Source of the DNA: Parietaria judaica
Lineage: Eukaryota; Streptophyta; Magnoliopsida; Rosales; Urticaceae
Assembly (NCBI GenBank): GCA_954871525.1
Contig: OX940871.1
Location: 22,480,586 to 22,544,585 of the forward strand
Length of the DNA: 64,000 bases
Direction: 5' to 3'
Of the stretch, positions 45,201 through 56,814 are shown one piece after another; position 1 is the stretch's first letter; every line of letters starts with the position of its first letter. The translations under genes and the position numbers were made by a program. Below the pieces are notes generated by a model. The model made no database searches. It worked only from the letters and a program-made list of their open reading frames with translations, and had not been told where the DNA came from.

Positions 45201-47160
45201 CTACCAGATTCCAGCCTCAGGCCTTGAGAGAAGGTGCCGCGGGAATCCACGACTTTCCCACTATCATCTCTAGGCTCGCCCCAAGCCAACCCAGGAACGA
45301 CTCTATCAACGTCTACTTTGAACTACGAAATGACATGATCTCACTTTTCCAGAAATAGGTATGTAGACAGCCCCAATACACTCAACGAGGCGCGACATCA
45401 CATCACCATCACCTACCATATCCTAGGTTCCACGCTCCAAGCCCAGGAGAAGTAAAAAAATGACTGTAACCCAATATATGAATTTGAGCCGCTATAGTCT
45501 TTGATCCATTTTTGGCGCTAGAAGAAAGGGTGCCATCAAGATCAATCCTTTGAGTACCCCCCCAACAACCGGTTTTTCAACCTATTCCTTTTATCTTCTA
45601 GGATGTCGACCAATTTAAAAGAGCGCATGTCATCCTACCCAGCAACAAACATTGCCTAGAACACGCAAGCTCAAATCCACGCACGCCAGAACCGAGCTTG
45701 AAATCAACCAGATAAGAGCGTCTGCCAAGATCCAACAAGCAACAAGACCCATGAGCGAATAGCACGGATAAAAGACAGCATCTTCTGGCTGACCGGGCTA
45801 GTCTCCAAACGCCTAGAACACGACGCTATCATCCAAGAAGTCATCAGAGAAGAAGGAATTCAATCAGAGGAAGCGCAAGAGCCAACACGAAGAGTTTGTC
45901 CTCAATCACAAACGACTCGGAGATCAACGTTCAACCGACATGGGAGAGAAGAAGACGTGGAAGATAGTGGAGAAGCGCGAAGATTAAACCCGCCGCAATG
46001 TACAAACGTGAGAGCACGCGTGGAAAATGAGGGAGACCTCAGAAGCCACTTAAACCGACAGAGTCAAGACGAAGATCGAAGACAACACATCAACTGTCGA
46101 CGATAAAATTCTCATGATAAGAGCTCGAAGAGTATGAAGACGACGATGGGTCAAGGATGTCTGAGAGACCTCGTTATCCGCAAAGAATCCCGACACGCCA
46201 ATCGGTGGGGAATGAGATTTTCATCAAAATACCATAACCGCTGACAACCCCGACAAGCGACGCTGGATTAAGAGATGTCGTTCACGCACTAGAAAAAGGT
46301 TCAAAATCTCATGGCAGCTAAAGATGCGAGCCTAGCCATCCGAAAATGACGCCATCATCGCCAAGGTCACGTACTACACCGACAATTACGCCATCATCGC
46401 TCTGATGAACAGCCCCCCGGAAGGAAACTTTGCATGATCGGTATTCGCAAAGAGGCCGACCATTATGGTAGATTTGATGGCGAGAACGGTACAACACATC
46501 GCAGTTGAAGAATACTTCAACAACCGAAGCAAGATTAACTGAAGAAGTTGGCGCCGAGACAATAGCAAGATCGGCGAGGAAGAGCCACAAATAAAGAAGC
46601 CACGACAACAACAAGGCTATGGCATCTAAAAGAAACAACCAAAGCGAGTGGAGAAGTTCTAAAAGGATACGAATTTCACCCCCTGGACGACATCAACGGC
46701 TACGATCCTCGGCCTCCAGGAAGACAAGTTTTCCCCCCATAACCGATGACGAACTCCAATAGAGACAAGAGTCGATCCCGCAAGTTCAACAAAAATCACG
46801 GGCACACGACGGCCCAATATTGGAATCTGAAGAAACAGATCGAGGAACTAATCCAGGACGAACAACTCAAGGAATACGTCAAAAAGATGACGATGAGTAA
46901 ACCATTCCTCCAATAAGTAGCCACAACTAATCGAGTGAGCCCAAGACAACTATCTAGGGGGATCCCACCATTACCGAGATCAAGAAAAAACCAAGGCCAC
47001 CCAATTCAATGTCATTTTGACCCTCCATGGTTAGCTCGAGACAGGGGACTCTAGCAACGAGCGAAAGAAATACGCTCGAGCCTTATAAGGTTACAAAGAA
47101 GTACACGGAGTCAACATGACCAACCTATTAAAACCGCCAGCGCTCGTCTCTAGCTAGACA

Positions 47161-47505
47161 GTGAATTACACGCCAGAAGAAACTCAATTCGTACTGCACC
47201 CGCACAATAATGTAATTGTGGTTAAGACGCAAATCGCCAACAACAAAGAAAGGCGAGTGGTAATCGACAACGGGAGCTCGGAGGACGTCATCTTAAAAAT
47301 GGCTCTAGACTGCATGAATTTAGGGAAAGTATCCCTTACGCCACTCAAGACTCTGCTTTACGACTTCAACGGGAAGCCAGTCTTAACCGAAGTCACCATC
47401 GACATTCGGGTTAGAAGACGGAGCTCAAATCACAAGGATGGTCAATTACCTGGTTATAGATCAATTGTACGCATAAAACTTCATCCCTGGAAAGTCGACC
47501 CTTAA
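47161..47505 (+). pseudogene. Gypsy retropepsin (aspartic protease) remnant
   Basis: The frame reads FVLHPHNNVIVVKTQIAN, then RRVVIDNGSSEDVILKMA and LYDFNGKPV. The DNGSS triad with flanking hydrophobic strands is that of plant Tat-clade Gypsy proteases, which commonly have DNGSSADIL. The frame is lost after LTEVTIDIRV. It would cut the polyprotein in an intact element; here it is a fragment. Confidence 0.85.
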
Positions 47506-47883
47506 TTAACTCAAAGCTATCACATCCACTTCATGGTAAAGTTCCCAACCAAAGAGAAAAATTGGAGTGATGAGAGGAATTCAGAAAGAATAGAGGGCTT
47601 GATACGCCCAAGGAACGAAGCTCAGACAAGTCGAAATGCTCGTCAATACCAACCACCAGAATTACAAAGGCACCAAATAAAATCCCACAATCATTTCGTC
47701 GTTTTCTTTACTTTTTCCAAGAAGTGTTAAGGCATGACTTGGTCTCTGCCACACATGTTGTAAGCGCTTTAACACAAAATAAAAAACTCAATGAATCAAC
47801 TTTTTTCTTCGTCATTATCTTAAATCCCCATCGAATTCTAAAAAATAATAAATAAATAAATCTGCGAATCGGACTGCAAGAAA

Positions 47884-48325
47884 AGCTTCCGAGACTAAGT
47901 GTCAAAATTTTGCGTCATCGCAATCGTGAAAGGAAGTAAGAAATAAATAAAAGCTTCTGATACTAAGTGTCAAAAATTTTGAGTCATCGCAACCGTGAAA
48001 GGAAGTACGAAATAAAGAAAGCTTATGATACTAAGTGTCGAATTTTTTGTGTCATCTCAATCGTTAAAGGAAGTACGAAATCCGAGCCTAAGTGACAAAA
48101 CTTTTACGTCATCGCAATCGTGAAAGGAAGTACGAAATAAATAAAGCTTCCGAGATTAAGTGTCAAAACTTTTGCGTCATTGCAATCGTGAAAGGAAATA
48201 CGAAATAAAGCAAAGCTTCCAAGACTAAATGTCGAAACTTTTGCATTATGGCAATCGTGAAAGGCAGTAAAAAATAAAGCAAAGCTTCCAAGACTAACTG
48301 TCAAAACTTTTGCGTCATCGCCGTT
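47884..48325. repeat. 68-bp minisatellite, about 7 units
   Basis: AAGCTTCCGAGACTAAGTGTC begins units near 47883, 47951, 48019, 48144, 48213 and 48283, plus a shortened one near 48081. Each is followed by TTTTGCGTCATCGCAATCGT-like sequence. Located just before the 3' LTR, as is common in Tat elements. Confidence 0.92.
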
Positions 48326-48431
48326 AATTATTTTGTTTCCGTCGTCGAAGCCAAAAATGTCATTTTGAAGTTTTAAGCAAAGGCCATCCGGGAATAGATA
48401 AAAGTTTCTCGAATTATAAATTCCCGTGAAA

Positions 48432-48830
48432 CTGGGGGGTTAATGTTATGGTGTTTTACAAAAATCAATTTCGGCCCAAAAATGCCGACGAAGGCCCATA
48501 TCTAAAAGACGAGAAGCCCAAATCATATGAAAATAATTTTCATCATGAAAATAAAAATTAAATGATAAAATGCGCCGTCCCTGCACTGTTAAAAGACGTT
48601 GAAGCGAGTTTTCGTGCCTAATCAAGTCGTTGCGCAGCGTCACGGCGCGTGGGACACGCGTGACAAAAAAAAATCATACATTTTAAGAAAACAATTTTTA
48701 AACACTTTTCGATAATGGTTTTTACCCAGTTAACAGCTAGATATAGAAACTACGAGATAGTGTTTCGCTATTTTGGGATTAAAATAAATAAATTTGATAC
48801 AATTACAAATTTATCAAGCATTTAGAAGTT
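48432..48830 (+). repeat. Polypurine tract and truncated 3' LTR
   Basis: CTGGGGGGTTAA precedes TGTTATGGTG at 48444, the layout of a Gypsy polypurine tract and LTR start. The LTR is lost before the duplication copy B at 48872. No TATA is seen. Confidence 0.65.
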
Positions 48831-48871
48831 ATTTTTTGCTTAAAATAACATTTAGTTAGGGTTGTTTACAT

Positions 48872-49331
48872 ATAATAAAACACTTTACTCAATAAATTAC
48901 TATTTATAAAAACATGCTCACACTAATACTCCAAGTTTTATAATTTTATAAAGAACTTTTCTTCAACAAAAATTGTCCTTAATTTTAGACAAGTATTATC
49001 CTGAAAAAGGTTATTTTTAGAATTATCAAAGTTTGATGAATTATTATAAGAATAAGTGGTGTTTAGTACGTCATTGACAGAAGTTTCCTAGGAAATAAAA
49101 GTAATTGTTCAGTTTTTTATATGATATATATAATATAGAGTAGTTTCGAGCAAAAACCTTATGATTATTTTTTTTAATTATTTTTTTTTCTTTACAAAAT
49201 TTAGAACAATGTTTTTCACAATTGCGAGAGGTGCAGTAATAATTCGCTAGTTTAAATTAAATCTCAAGCTACAGATTCTTTATGAAAACAACTTCTCAAT
49301 CTCTCAAACTTTAATCATCGATTGAATGTCT

Positions 49332-49400
<69 letters not shown>

Positions 49401-49634
49401 TGAAGCTCTAGTGGTACCCATTTATACATATATGTCAACTTTTGATCGCAATCAAGCTAAATCTAAAAACGTGTTTTCACGGTTAAATTAAATGCTTTGA
49501 AAACCTTCCAACGTGCGGGTGTGTTTGGGCTTTATAATTTATTAATATATTTATAAGATCTTGATTTCGATCTTATCTATTTTTTTAGAAATAGAAACAA
49601 CGATGTTCATATTGGGGTGGGACTAAGTAGGGCC
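48872..49634. repeat. Segmental duplication, copy B
   Basis: It matches copy A (43692-44737) block by block, with a (TA)n expansion at 49336-49396 between ATCGATTGA halves. It lies about 570 bp upstream of the P450 start. Confidence 0.85.
49336..49396. repeat. (TA)n microsatellite
   Basis: About 60 bp of TA repeats inside duplication copy B. Confidence 0.95.
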
Positions 49635-50117
49635 CATATGCCAATGACGATGACACATTAAAGAACAGCATTGTAACCTACCGATCAAGAGATTAAAGAC
49701 GAACTTGTTTGCAATATTAATATAAAGGATATTTTAAAACTATCTATTTCTATTTTTTTTAATAGGCTCTCTATATTTATAAACAGCGATAAATACGGGT
49801 AATTATGTTTTTAATATTTTAATAATTTATTTAAAAATATTAATTTATAAAATTTACTTAATATCTTTTTTTTAACATATAATATCGGAATGTAAATCTA
49901 TCATAATGAACAAGGAACAGTTTATAAAATTCAAAAGTATCAAAATAATGGAAGAATATAAAAATGAAAGTAATGTATACTTTGAAATATATTATAGTTG
50001 TTTTTTAAAATAGAGGTTAAAAATTTAAAAATAAAGGCCTATTAAAACAAATTTCCCTAATTTAATATAACTATAGTTTGCTTCTATGTCGAGTGCCAAC
50101 TATGTTATTGTGACATT
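49635..50117 (+). other. Promoter-proximal DNA of the CYP88-like gene
   Basis: AT-rich, without another gene. It holds the proximal promoter; I cannot pick individual elements with confidence. Confidence 0.5.
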
Positions 50118-50130
50118 TCTATAAATACTC
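50118..50130 (+). promoter_or_regulatory. TATA box of the CYP88-like gene
   Basis: TCTATAAATACTC lies about 80 bp before the ATG at 50200, a normal plant spacing. Confidence 0.7.
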
Positions 50131-52336
50131 AGTTCCTTTTACTTTGATCAAAGCCAAGTATTCGTATATACACATATAGAGAAATTACTCTAAGAGATCA
50201 TGGAGTCAAATTCAACGTGGGTGACAACGGTTTCGTCTTTGTTGATTGGTTACGTGTTTGTGTTCGGGTTTTTGGGGAAAGTGAATGAATGGTATTACGT
50301 TGGTCGCTTTGGAAGAAACCGCCAATACCCTCTCCCGCCGGGACACATGGGTTGGCCCATTCTCGGCAATCTCATCGCCTTCCTCAGAGCCTTCAAATCC
50401 GATCCCGACTCTTTCATCTCCGATCTTGTTTCCAGGTAGGTCTCTCACGTCTAACTCTAGAGTTCAAAGCCTCATTAATCATTTAGACCCTAATCTATAG
50501 TGGTGATATCTTTAGCGTCTAGTTGCGTTGTAGAGACAACAATGTCGTTGCTATTTCCCTTGTTGTGTGTGTGTATATATATTACACTCTTTACCGAATG
50601 AGTAATTTGGTTTGAAAAAGAACGTCCATTGTTTTTGTTTTGAAACAACAGATATGGGCGAACCGGGTTGTACAAGAGCCATCTCTTCGGAAGCCCTAGC
50701 GTGATCGTGTGCTCGCCCGAGGCGTGCAAGAGAGTGATGAGTGACGAAGAGAACTTCAAGATGGGCTACCCAAAGTCCGCCGAAATCCTCATAGGCAACC
50801 AGGTCTTGAGCAATATTTCCAGCGCCGAGCACAAGCGCATCCGCCGCATCACCACCTCGCCAATCAACGGCCACGTAGCACTCTCCATGTACATCCCATG
50901 CATCGAGCGCATCGCGGCGGACCACGTGCACCGCTTGTCCAGCTCCGGTAGCCCCATCGAGCTCGTTACCGAGCTCCGCACGATGACCTTCAAAATAATT
51001 AATACTATCTTCATGGGAGCTGACTCCGACAGTCATGATGTCAGCGAGCTCTACGGGAACTTGATGATTGGCGTTCGATCTCTGATCATTAACTTGCCAG
51101 GCTTTGCCTTCCACAAAGCCCTCCAGGTAATAAAAAGCACAACTTTCCTACATTTATTCATGACAAATCATAATCGATACAAATTAGGGAAAATTCAATA
51201 CATATAGTAAGGGTAAAAACAAAATAAAATGATAAATTTTTAAGAATTTAGATCCACCATTGTATATTTCGGGTTTGATATTTGAACCATGGAACCGAGG
51301 GTACAAATGCAAATAACTTAACCCTTTCGTTGTGCCATCAACATAGTAGTATTTCTTTAATTATGTAACCACACTTTTCATAATATATTTTTGCAGTTTT
51401 GATTTTGAAAAAATAAAATAAAAATAGAACACTGAATGTTCAGAGTGATTAAGTTAAACCAAGCTTGCTGGGCTTAGTGGTAACTCTTCTGTTTTGATGG
51501 GCAGGCAAGAAAAAAGCTGGTGAAGATTCTTCAAAAAGTTTTGGAGGAGAAGAGGGAGAAAATTAAGTCAGAGGGTGACGAGAATAAAAAGGATATGATA
51601 GACCTTTTATTGGCAGTGAGAGATGATGAAGGAGACCAATTAAACGACGAACGCATCGTAAATCTACTACTAGCATTCATGTTGGCTGGTCATGAAACCT
51701 CTGCTCATGCCACTTTATGGGCTATCATTCATCTCACCCGAAACCCCCATATCCTAGCTCGAGCCAAGGTCTGTTTTTGACAATTAATTTTGTTGCATCC
51801 TTTTAACCACCAAATTCATTTGTTTGACACATTTATATTCATGAAATTAACACTTTAATCTGAACATTTTTGTTTATTTCCGTATGGTTTTGACGATTCA
51901 AATCTTTCATATTGCAGCAAGAGCAACAAGAAGTCATGAATAGAAGACCGTCCACCCAACAAGGACTTACCATACTGGAAATTAAAGAAATGACATATCT
52001 TTCAAAAAGTAAGTTTCTAATATCCACATGTGTATGACTGAATGAGTATATATATCTATATAAATATATGTGTACGTGTATGTGTGTCAGTGTGAGTACT
52101 AATTTTATATGTATATGTTTGTACATCGTTTTGGCTATTTTTACATATATACCCACCTCTTTTATTAACCATGTTACAACATTTGAGCCATTCATAAACA
52201 ATATTGTATGTAACTCATTTAACTAATCATTTTACGATAAGATTCACTCAAACATTTCCTTAAGAAGTACTAAACGTTAAAATTGGGTCATAATATTTCT
52301 ATATTTGCAACGTTGGAAACTGAAGAGAAATTGTTC

Positions 52337-52374
<38 letters not shown>

Positions 52375-52423
52375 CATATATCAATGGCTTCTTAGGTTTA
52401 TAACATTTATCTCTTGTCTGGAC

Positions 52424-52477
52424 TTTATATTCTTATGTCATTCATGAACTTTATATTCTTAGGTCATTGATGAGACT
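52424..52477 (+). repeat. 27-bp tandem duplication at the intron 4 acceptor
   Basis: CTTTATATTCTTATGTCATT (upstream copy) and CTTTATATTCTTAGGTCATT (true junction) lie next to each other. The downstream one has the AG acceptor and starts exon 5; the upstream one has ATG instead of AGG. Confidence 0.8.
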
Positions 52478-53162
52478 CTTCGCATGATTAGTCTCAACTT
52501 CGCAAATTTCCGAGAGGCCACCGCTGATGTTTGTTTGGACGGTGAGTGCATCGATATATCTTTTTTGCATATTTTCTATAATTTCTATATCAATTAAATT
52601 GTGAAAAATCGCAACTTTTTTGTTTACGAATATCGCTGCATTATTTTATATTTAATACTTTCTATTCAATGAAAACACAGGATATACTATACCAAAAGGA
52701 TGGAAAGTTTTAGTGTGGAGTAGGGAAGTCCATATTGATCCTCAAACATACCAAAACCCAAAGGAATTCAATCCGGATAGATGAGGAGTAAGTTGTATTA
52801 CAATTAATATATTGTAGAGATTGATAATGTAAATTTTAATATTTTGATACGGATCGCAAGTTTGGGATCACGTACCAATGTCGCAAAAGAGGGAATTAAT
52901 TACGGGTTCGAGATTTGATTTACCGCACTTTAGTGTCAAATTTCGACAATTAGTTTATTTTTACAAGAATTACATCAAAACCTCAGGCTCAAAACATTTA
53001 TATTTCTAATTACAGATGCAGAAGCCAAAGCCGGGATCATATTTACCATTTGGATATGGATGTAGATTGTGCCCCGGTGCTGATCTTGCTAAGCTTGAAA
53101 TGTCCATTATTCTCCATCACTTTCTCCTTCACTACAAGTGAGTTGTCCTCATTATATACTAA

Positions 53163-53189
53163 CTAGTAAATTGCCCGCGCTTTGCGCGG
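53163..53189 (-). mobile_element. Helitron-type 3' terminus in P450 intron 7
   Basis: The minus strand ends with hairpin CCGCGC-AAA-GCGCGG (plus 53175-53189), then GCAATTTACTAG and T. It is 25 bp inside the intron. The element would run to higher coordinates; its TC start was not found. It is related to the ends at 845, 12388 and 29571. Confidence 0.65.
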
Positions 53190-53763
53190 TGGTAGAAAAT
53201 ATAGTTTATAATTTTAGATAAATATATCAAGTGCTTTATCATTTATATTTTTAATGAAAATAAAATTGTGACCTTGACTTAGAAAATGTTTCTTTTAAAA
53301 TATAGCAACATTAGATGACATTTCTTAATACCAGTCACACTTGCTCTATATTATAATTACTTTGATAACGTATTCAAATCGTGAAATAGTTTTATTTCCA
53401 ACATATTCCTATTATAAACAAATAATGAATCTCATTATATAACTTAAATAAAAATAATAATTAATGAAAAAAGAGTTTGTTGGACAGATGGAATTGATGC
53501 AATGTAATCGATAGAATAGTTTTCTTACCATATTCATTCGAAAACAAAAAACAAAAAACTTGTTGGCAACCCATTGATTTGCGGTTTACCCATAAAATTT
53601 GATTCACATATAAATTAGCTATCTGCATACATTTATTTTTTTCACCCATCGAAAAACTCATTATAAGCGGAATACTAATAAAATAGAAATTGAATTTTTT
53701 ATCATTATCGATATTTAAAACCTTGAAATATATAATAAGTTTTTTTACTTCTTCTCTCTCACC

Positions 53764-54414
53764 TGCGCACACAGGGACGGAACCAGGAACAATACTAAGG
53801 GGTGACGAAAAAAAAAGACATAAGATACTACAATTAATAGTTAATTATATATCAAAGAATATGATTACATCAAAATACATTTTTAGTTTTCGGGTCAAAT
53901 TCTATATTCTTTAATCGTAGACCCGAGTCACATTGTAGTTTGTCGATGTCAACATCAACATCAACTTAGACTCTTTGTAATTTTAAAACATGATTGTCTT
54001 CAATTTTCGACAAATTCATTGACATATCAACATTTTTTTAATGCAATAATATTAATTTAATATTTACATTCTATAGTTAATATAATTACATCTAATTAAA
54101 TCAATTTCTAAATCAATTTAATAAAAAAAATATACAATTTATTAACTATGCATATCAATTTCTATATATATACATATATAGATAAACCAATAAGAGTTAT
54201 TGTCTAATGACTCTAATCTAATCAAGTAATAGAAATCCATATTTTGACAATTGTGAAATTATCTGCGCGTTCTCTTATATTATGTATTGACATCACACAC
54301 TTACATTAATAATTTGATTATTGTTTTTTAATAAAAATAATTTGAAACATAATAAAAGAAATATTTTCTAAGAAGTTGGGGGTGTCACTACATCATTCCG
54401 TCCCTGCGCGCACA
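53764..54414. mobile_element. Non-autonomous hAT element with 8-bp target duplication
   Basis: The element body is 53772-54406 (635 bp). It begins CAGGGACGGAACCAGG and ends CCGTCCCTG, the inverted repeat of the first nine bases. Such CAGGGRCGGA ends mark plant hAT elements. The flanks TGCGCACA (53764-53771) and CGCGCACA (54407-54414) match 7 of 8, as expected for an 8-bp hAT duplication. There is no transposase frame, so it depends on another copy. It enlarges P450 intron 7. Confidence 0.85.
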
Positions 54415-54602
54415 CATATTCCCGTAATAGTTTACATGATAAAACACAATAACTTATTATATATTTTTCTTTCAGGGTGGAACTTCTTAATCCCAAAGCC
54501 AAAATCGATTTCTTGCCATTGCCAAGACCTTCAGATAATTGCCGAGCTAGAGTGATTAAAATAGCACGTGAGAATGATGCCATACAAAATGGACTTGATT
54601 AG

Positions 54603-54911
54603 CTGTGGCATCGAAAAATAGTGGTCTGCCTTTAAGATTCTCCAATCAGCACTACTTGGAGAGTTTTTTCGCATCTTTCATGTTTTCAAATTTTTTCGTT
54701 TATCCTCAACATATTCCTTTTTCTTGTATTTTTTATTTGTTTGTTTATTTCCATTTTAGGCCATGGAAATTTGTTGGTCTCTGTGGATATTTTTCAAAAT
54801 ATCACCATTTTGCGTTTCTCTTCTTTCCTAAATTCAATCCCCCATCAATATAATTTCATTAAATAATTGAAGTAGGTACACATTATATAAAAAGAATTGT
54901 GTTGTATTTTT
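54603..54911 (+). other. 3' region of the P450 gene
   Basis: Presumed 3' UTR and downstream DNA, T-rich. AATATAATTTCATTAAATAA near 54847 could contain the polyadenylation signal. No other gene. Confidence 0.5.
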
Positions 54912-54927
54912 CAGCGGCCGATCCAAG
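54912..54927. mobile_element. Single hAT-like terminus
   Basis: CAGCGGCCGATCCAAG resembles a hAT terminal repeat. No partner end or target duplication was found, so this is a fragment. Confidence 0.4.
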
Positions 54928-54989
54928 ATTTCGGAGTTGGGGCCGAAAAAATTTCAAACTCTCAATACACATCAATTTTTGTTGCTTTT

Positions 54990-55443
54990 TTTTTTTTTAA
55001 TCTAAAAAATGGGAGGATAAGTCTTGACTTAGTCCAAACAAGAATAACACGTGGTGATATTAATTAGCTTGTTAATTAGTCAAATTGTTCTCGGTCAATG
55101 TTGTTAGCCCTAAAGTTATTTCTTGTTACTTAATTTGTGCGATAAACTTGGCTCTCTATTAAAAGAGAGGCAGTGCATATCATTCATAATTTAACTCCAG
55201 CCATATAATATTTCGATATTCCTCCCAAAGCAAGAAATCCTACTTCTTCATTCGGCTTTATACGGAGTCTCGTTTCTAGTACTCCATTATAGATCTCTCT
55301 TTTTTATTCGTCATTATTAATAAATATTTACAATAAGTGTGAGTGTCACTGCGGTAAGGTTTGAAAAACTCATGTCGTTTGTTCTTGTGTTTGGCTTGTT
55401 TGATAGTGTTTTGGCAGATCGATCACTTTTTGGAATCTAACAT
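54990..55443 (+). repeat. Probable Copia 5' LTR remnant
   Basis: The sequence ends GGAATCTAACA just before a degenerate primer site (TTGTATGAGAGCCATG, 55446-55461), as at the end of a 5' LTR. The left border and partner LTR are not visible. Confidence 0.5.
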
Positions 55444-56814
55444 TTTGTATGAGAGCCATGTGTCTAAGCATATATGCCGTCATCAAGTAAAGCTAGTGGA
55501 GGAGAAATGAAACTGACAAAAATTGAGAAAGAAGAGAAACTATTAGGTGTGGGCATTGAAGATGTGGGTAAACTTGCAAGCGCAATGAGTAGGGAGGTCG
55601 TCGTAGACGGAGAGGTTGACGTACGCATAGATAGGATGGCTCTCACCGCCATCTATCAAGGAGTTCCGGAAGATATCATTCTCATGATCGTCGAGAAGAA
55701 TTTTGCAAAACAAGCACGGGAGACGCTAAGAATCATGCACATGGGACGGTGAAAGTCCAAACATTGCAGAAGTTATTTCGAGGTTCTTCAAATGAGTGAC
55801 GGCGAGTCGGTAAACGAATTTTCCATGAAACTCACTTACATCGTAACTGGCATCCGCTTGTTAGGGGACAAGGTGGACGAAATCACCATCATCAAGAAGT
55901 TTGTGAGAGCCGTACCACACAAGTACATGCAGAGCGTGACATCGATCGAGCATTTCGGCGAACTTAAGACCATGTCAGTTGAGGAGGTTGTCGGTCGCTT
56001 TAAAACACCACAAGGAGAGACTTCAGGGTTTTGGTGATAGAGATGAGGAGAAACACCTACTGCTTACGCATGAAGAAAGGGTGTCGAGGCAGAAGAAAAG
56101 CGGAGGAGCCGAATTTTCTTCTAGTTCCTCAAGTTGGAGAGGGTACGACGGAGATAGCCAAACGCGTGGTAGAGATTGTGGACGAAGGCGAGGTCTTGAC
56201 GTGTGAGGTCGCCGCGGCATCGTATCCAGTCGTGAAGGCGCCACAACCCTAAGAGACAAGAGCATGGTGAAGTGCTATAATTGTCAGAAGCTCGAGCACT
56301 ATGCAACAGAGTGCCGCAAGAAGAACCACAACGACGAAGCGAATCTAGCGATATTCCATCAAGATGAGCCTGCCTTGATGTTTGTCGAGCAGGAGGTGAA
56401 CTTGGAAGTGTGAGAGAAACGGGGAGATGAACCTCGTAGGCGAGAGATAAGGTGATCCCGGGCCCAAATCAATCAAAGGAAAGATCGACCCGGAAGCTAA
56501 GCTAATGATTTTGGAGAAGCAACGCAGCTCGAAGAAGGAGATTACCAAACAAAAATTTTCATTGCGAGCAGCCTCTTTAAAGACAAAGAAGCAAAATTTT
56601 ATACCGATGTGCGGTATCTAGACAATGGTGCGAGCAACCAAATGATAACCTACCCTCGGATCCCCCCATTCGAAAGAGCGTTTCGAATTGACAGGCAGTG
56701 AAGATCAATATTCCCGACTGGCTGTGTTTTTTTACATACGAGGTGCCTCCTTGGATTCCCGTGGGTCCGCTAAGACATATGCTAGACCAGGAAAACACTC
56801 GTATGCCAAAATAA

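Larger units (their letters stand above)
44975..48871 (+). mobile_element. Decayed Ty3/Gypsy element (Tat-like)
   Basis: A plus-strand element remnant lying between the two copies of the segmental duplication. The 5' side has a repeated leader (45002 and 45137 both start TAGGACTTTGTGGTAAT). About 45500-47100 is a broken gag-like region without a long open frame. The protease is at 47161-47505, a minisatellite at 47884-48325 and the 3' LTR start at 48444. Integrase and reverse transcriptase are missing. Confidence 0.7.
50200..54602 (+). pseudogene. CYP88-like cytochrome P450 (kaurenoic acid oxidase family), eight exons, inactivated
   Basis: CYP88 P450s are ER-anchored monooxygenases; CYP88A makes gibberellin precursors from ent-kaurenoic acid and CYP88D oxidises triterpenes. 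My exons: 50200-50435, 50652-51126, 51505-51768, 51918-52008, 52463-52541, 52681-52787, 53016-53137, 54476-54602, all GT-AG. Features: N-terminal membrane anchor, PPG hinge at residues 46-48, I-helix AGHETS near 298-303, ETLR near 359-362 and the heme motif [10 protein letters not shown] with Cys near 436. The exons total 1501 nt, one more than 500 codons: exon 4 ends TCAAAAA before the GT donor, where a single lysine codon is expected. This shifts the frame before the ETLR. In exon 6, NPDR is followed by TGA at 52782-52784 where the family has Trp. Otherwise it is a normal 499-residue enzyme, so inactivation is recent. Substrate unknown. Confidence 0.9.

Noticed and set aside
50551..51114. 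187-codon open frame antisense to P450 exon 2
   Set aside because: It lies opposite a clear P450 exon and extends into intron 1; its length follows from the codon composition of the sense strand. No family match.
1..54602. A biosynthetic gene cluster of BAHD acyltransferase and P450
   Set aside because: The genes are about 50 kb apart, the P450 is broken, and no third pathway gene lies between; co-location may be chance.
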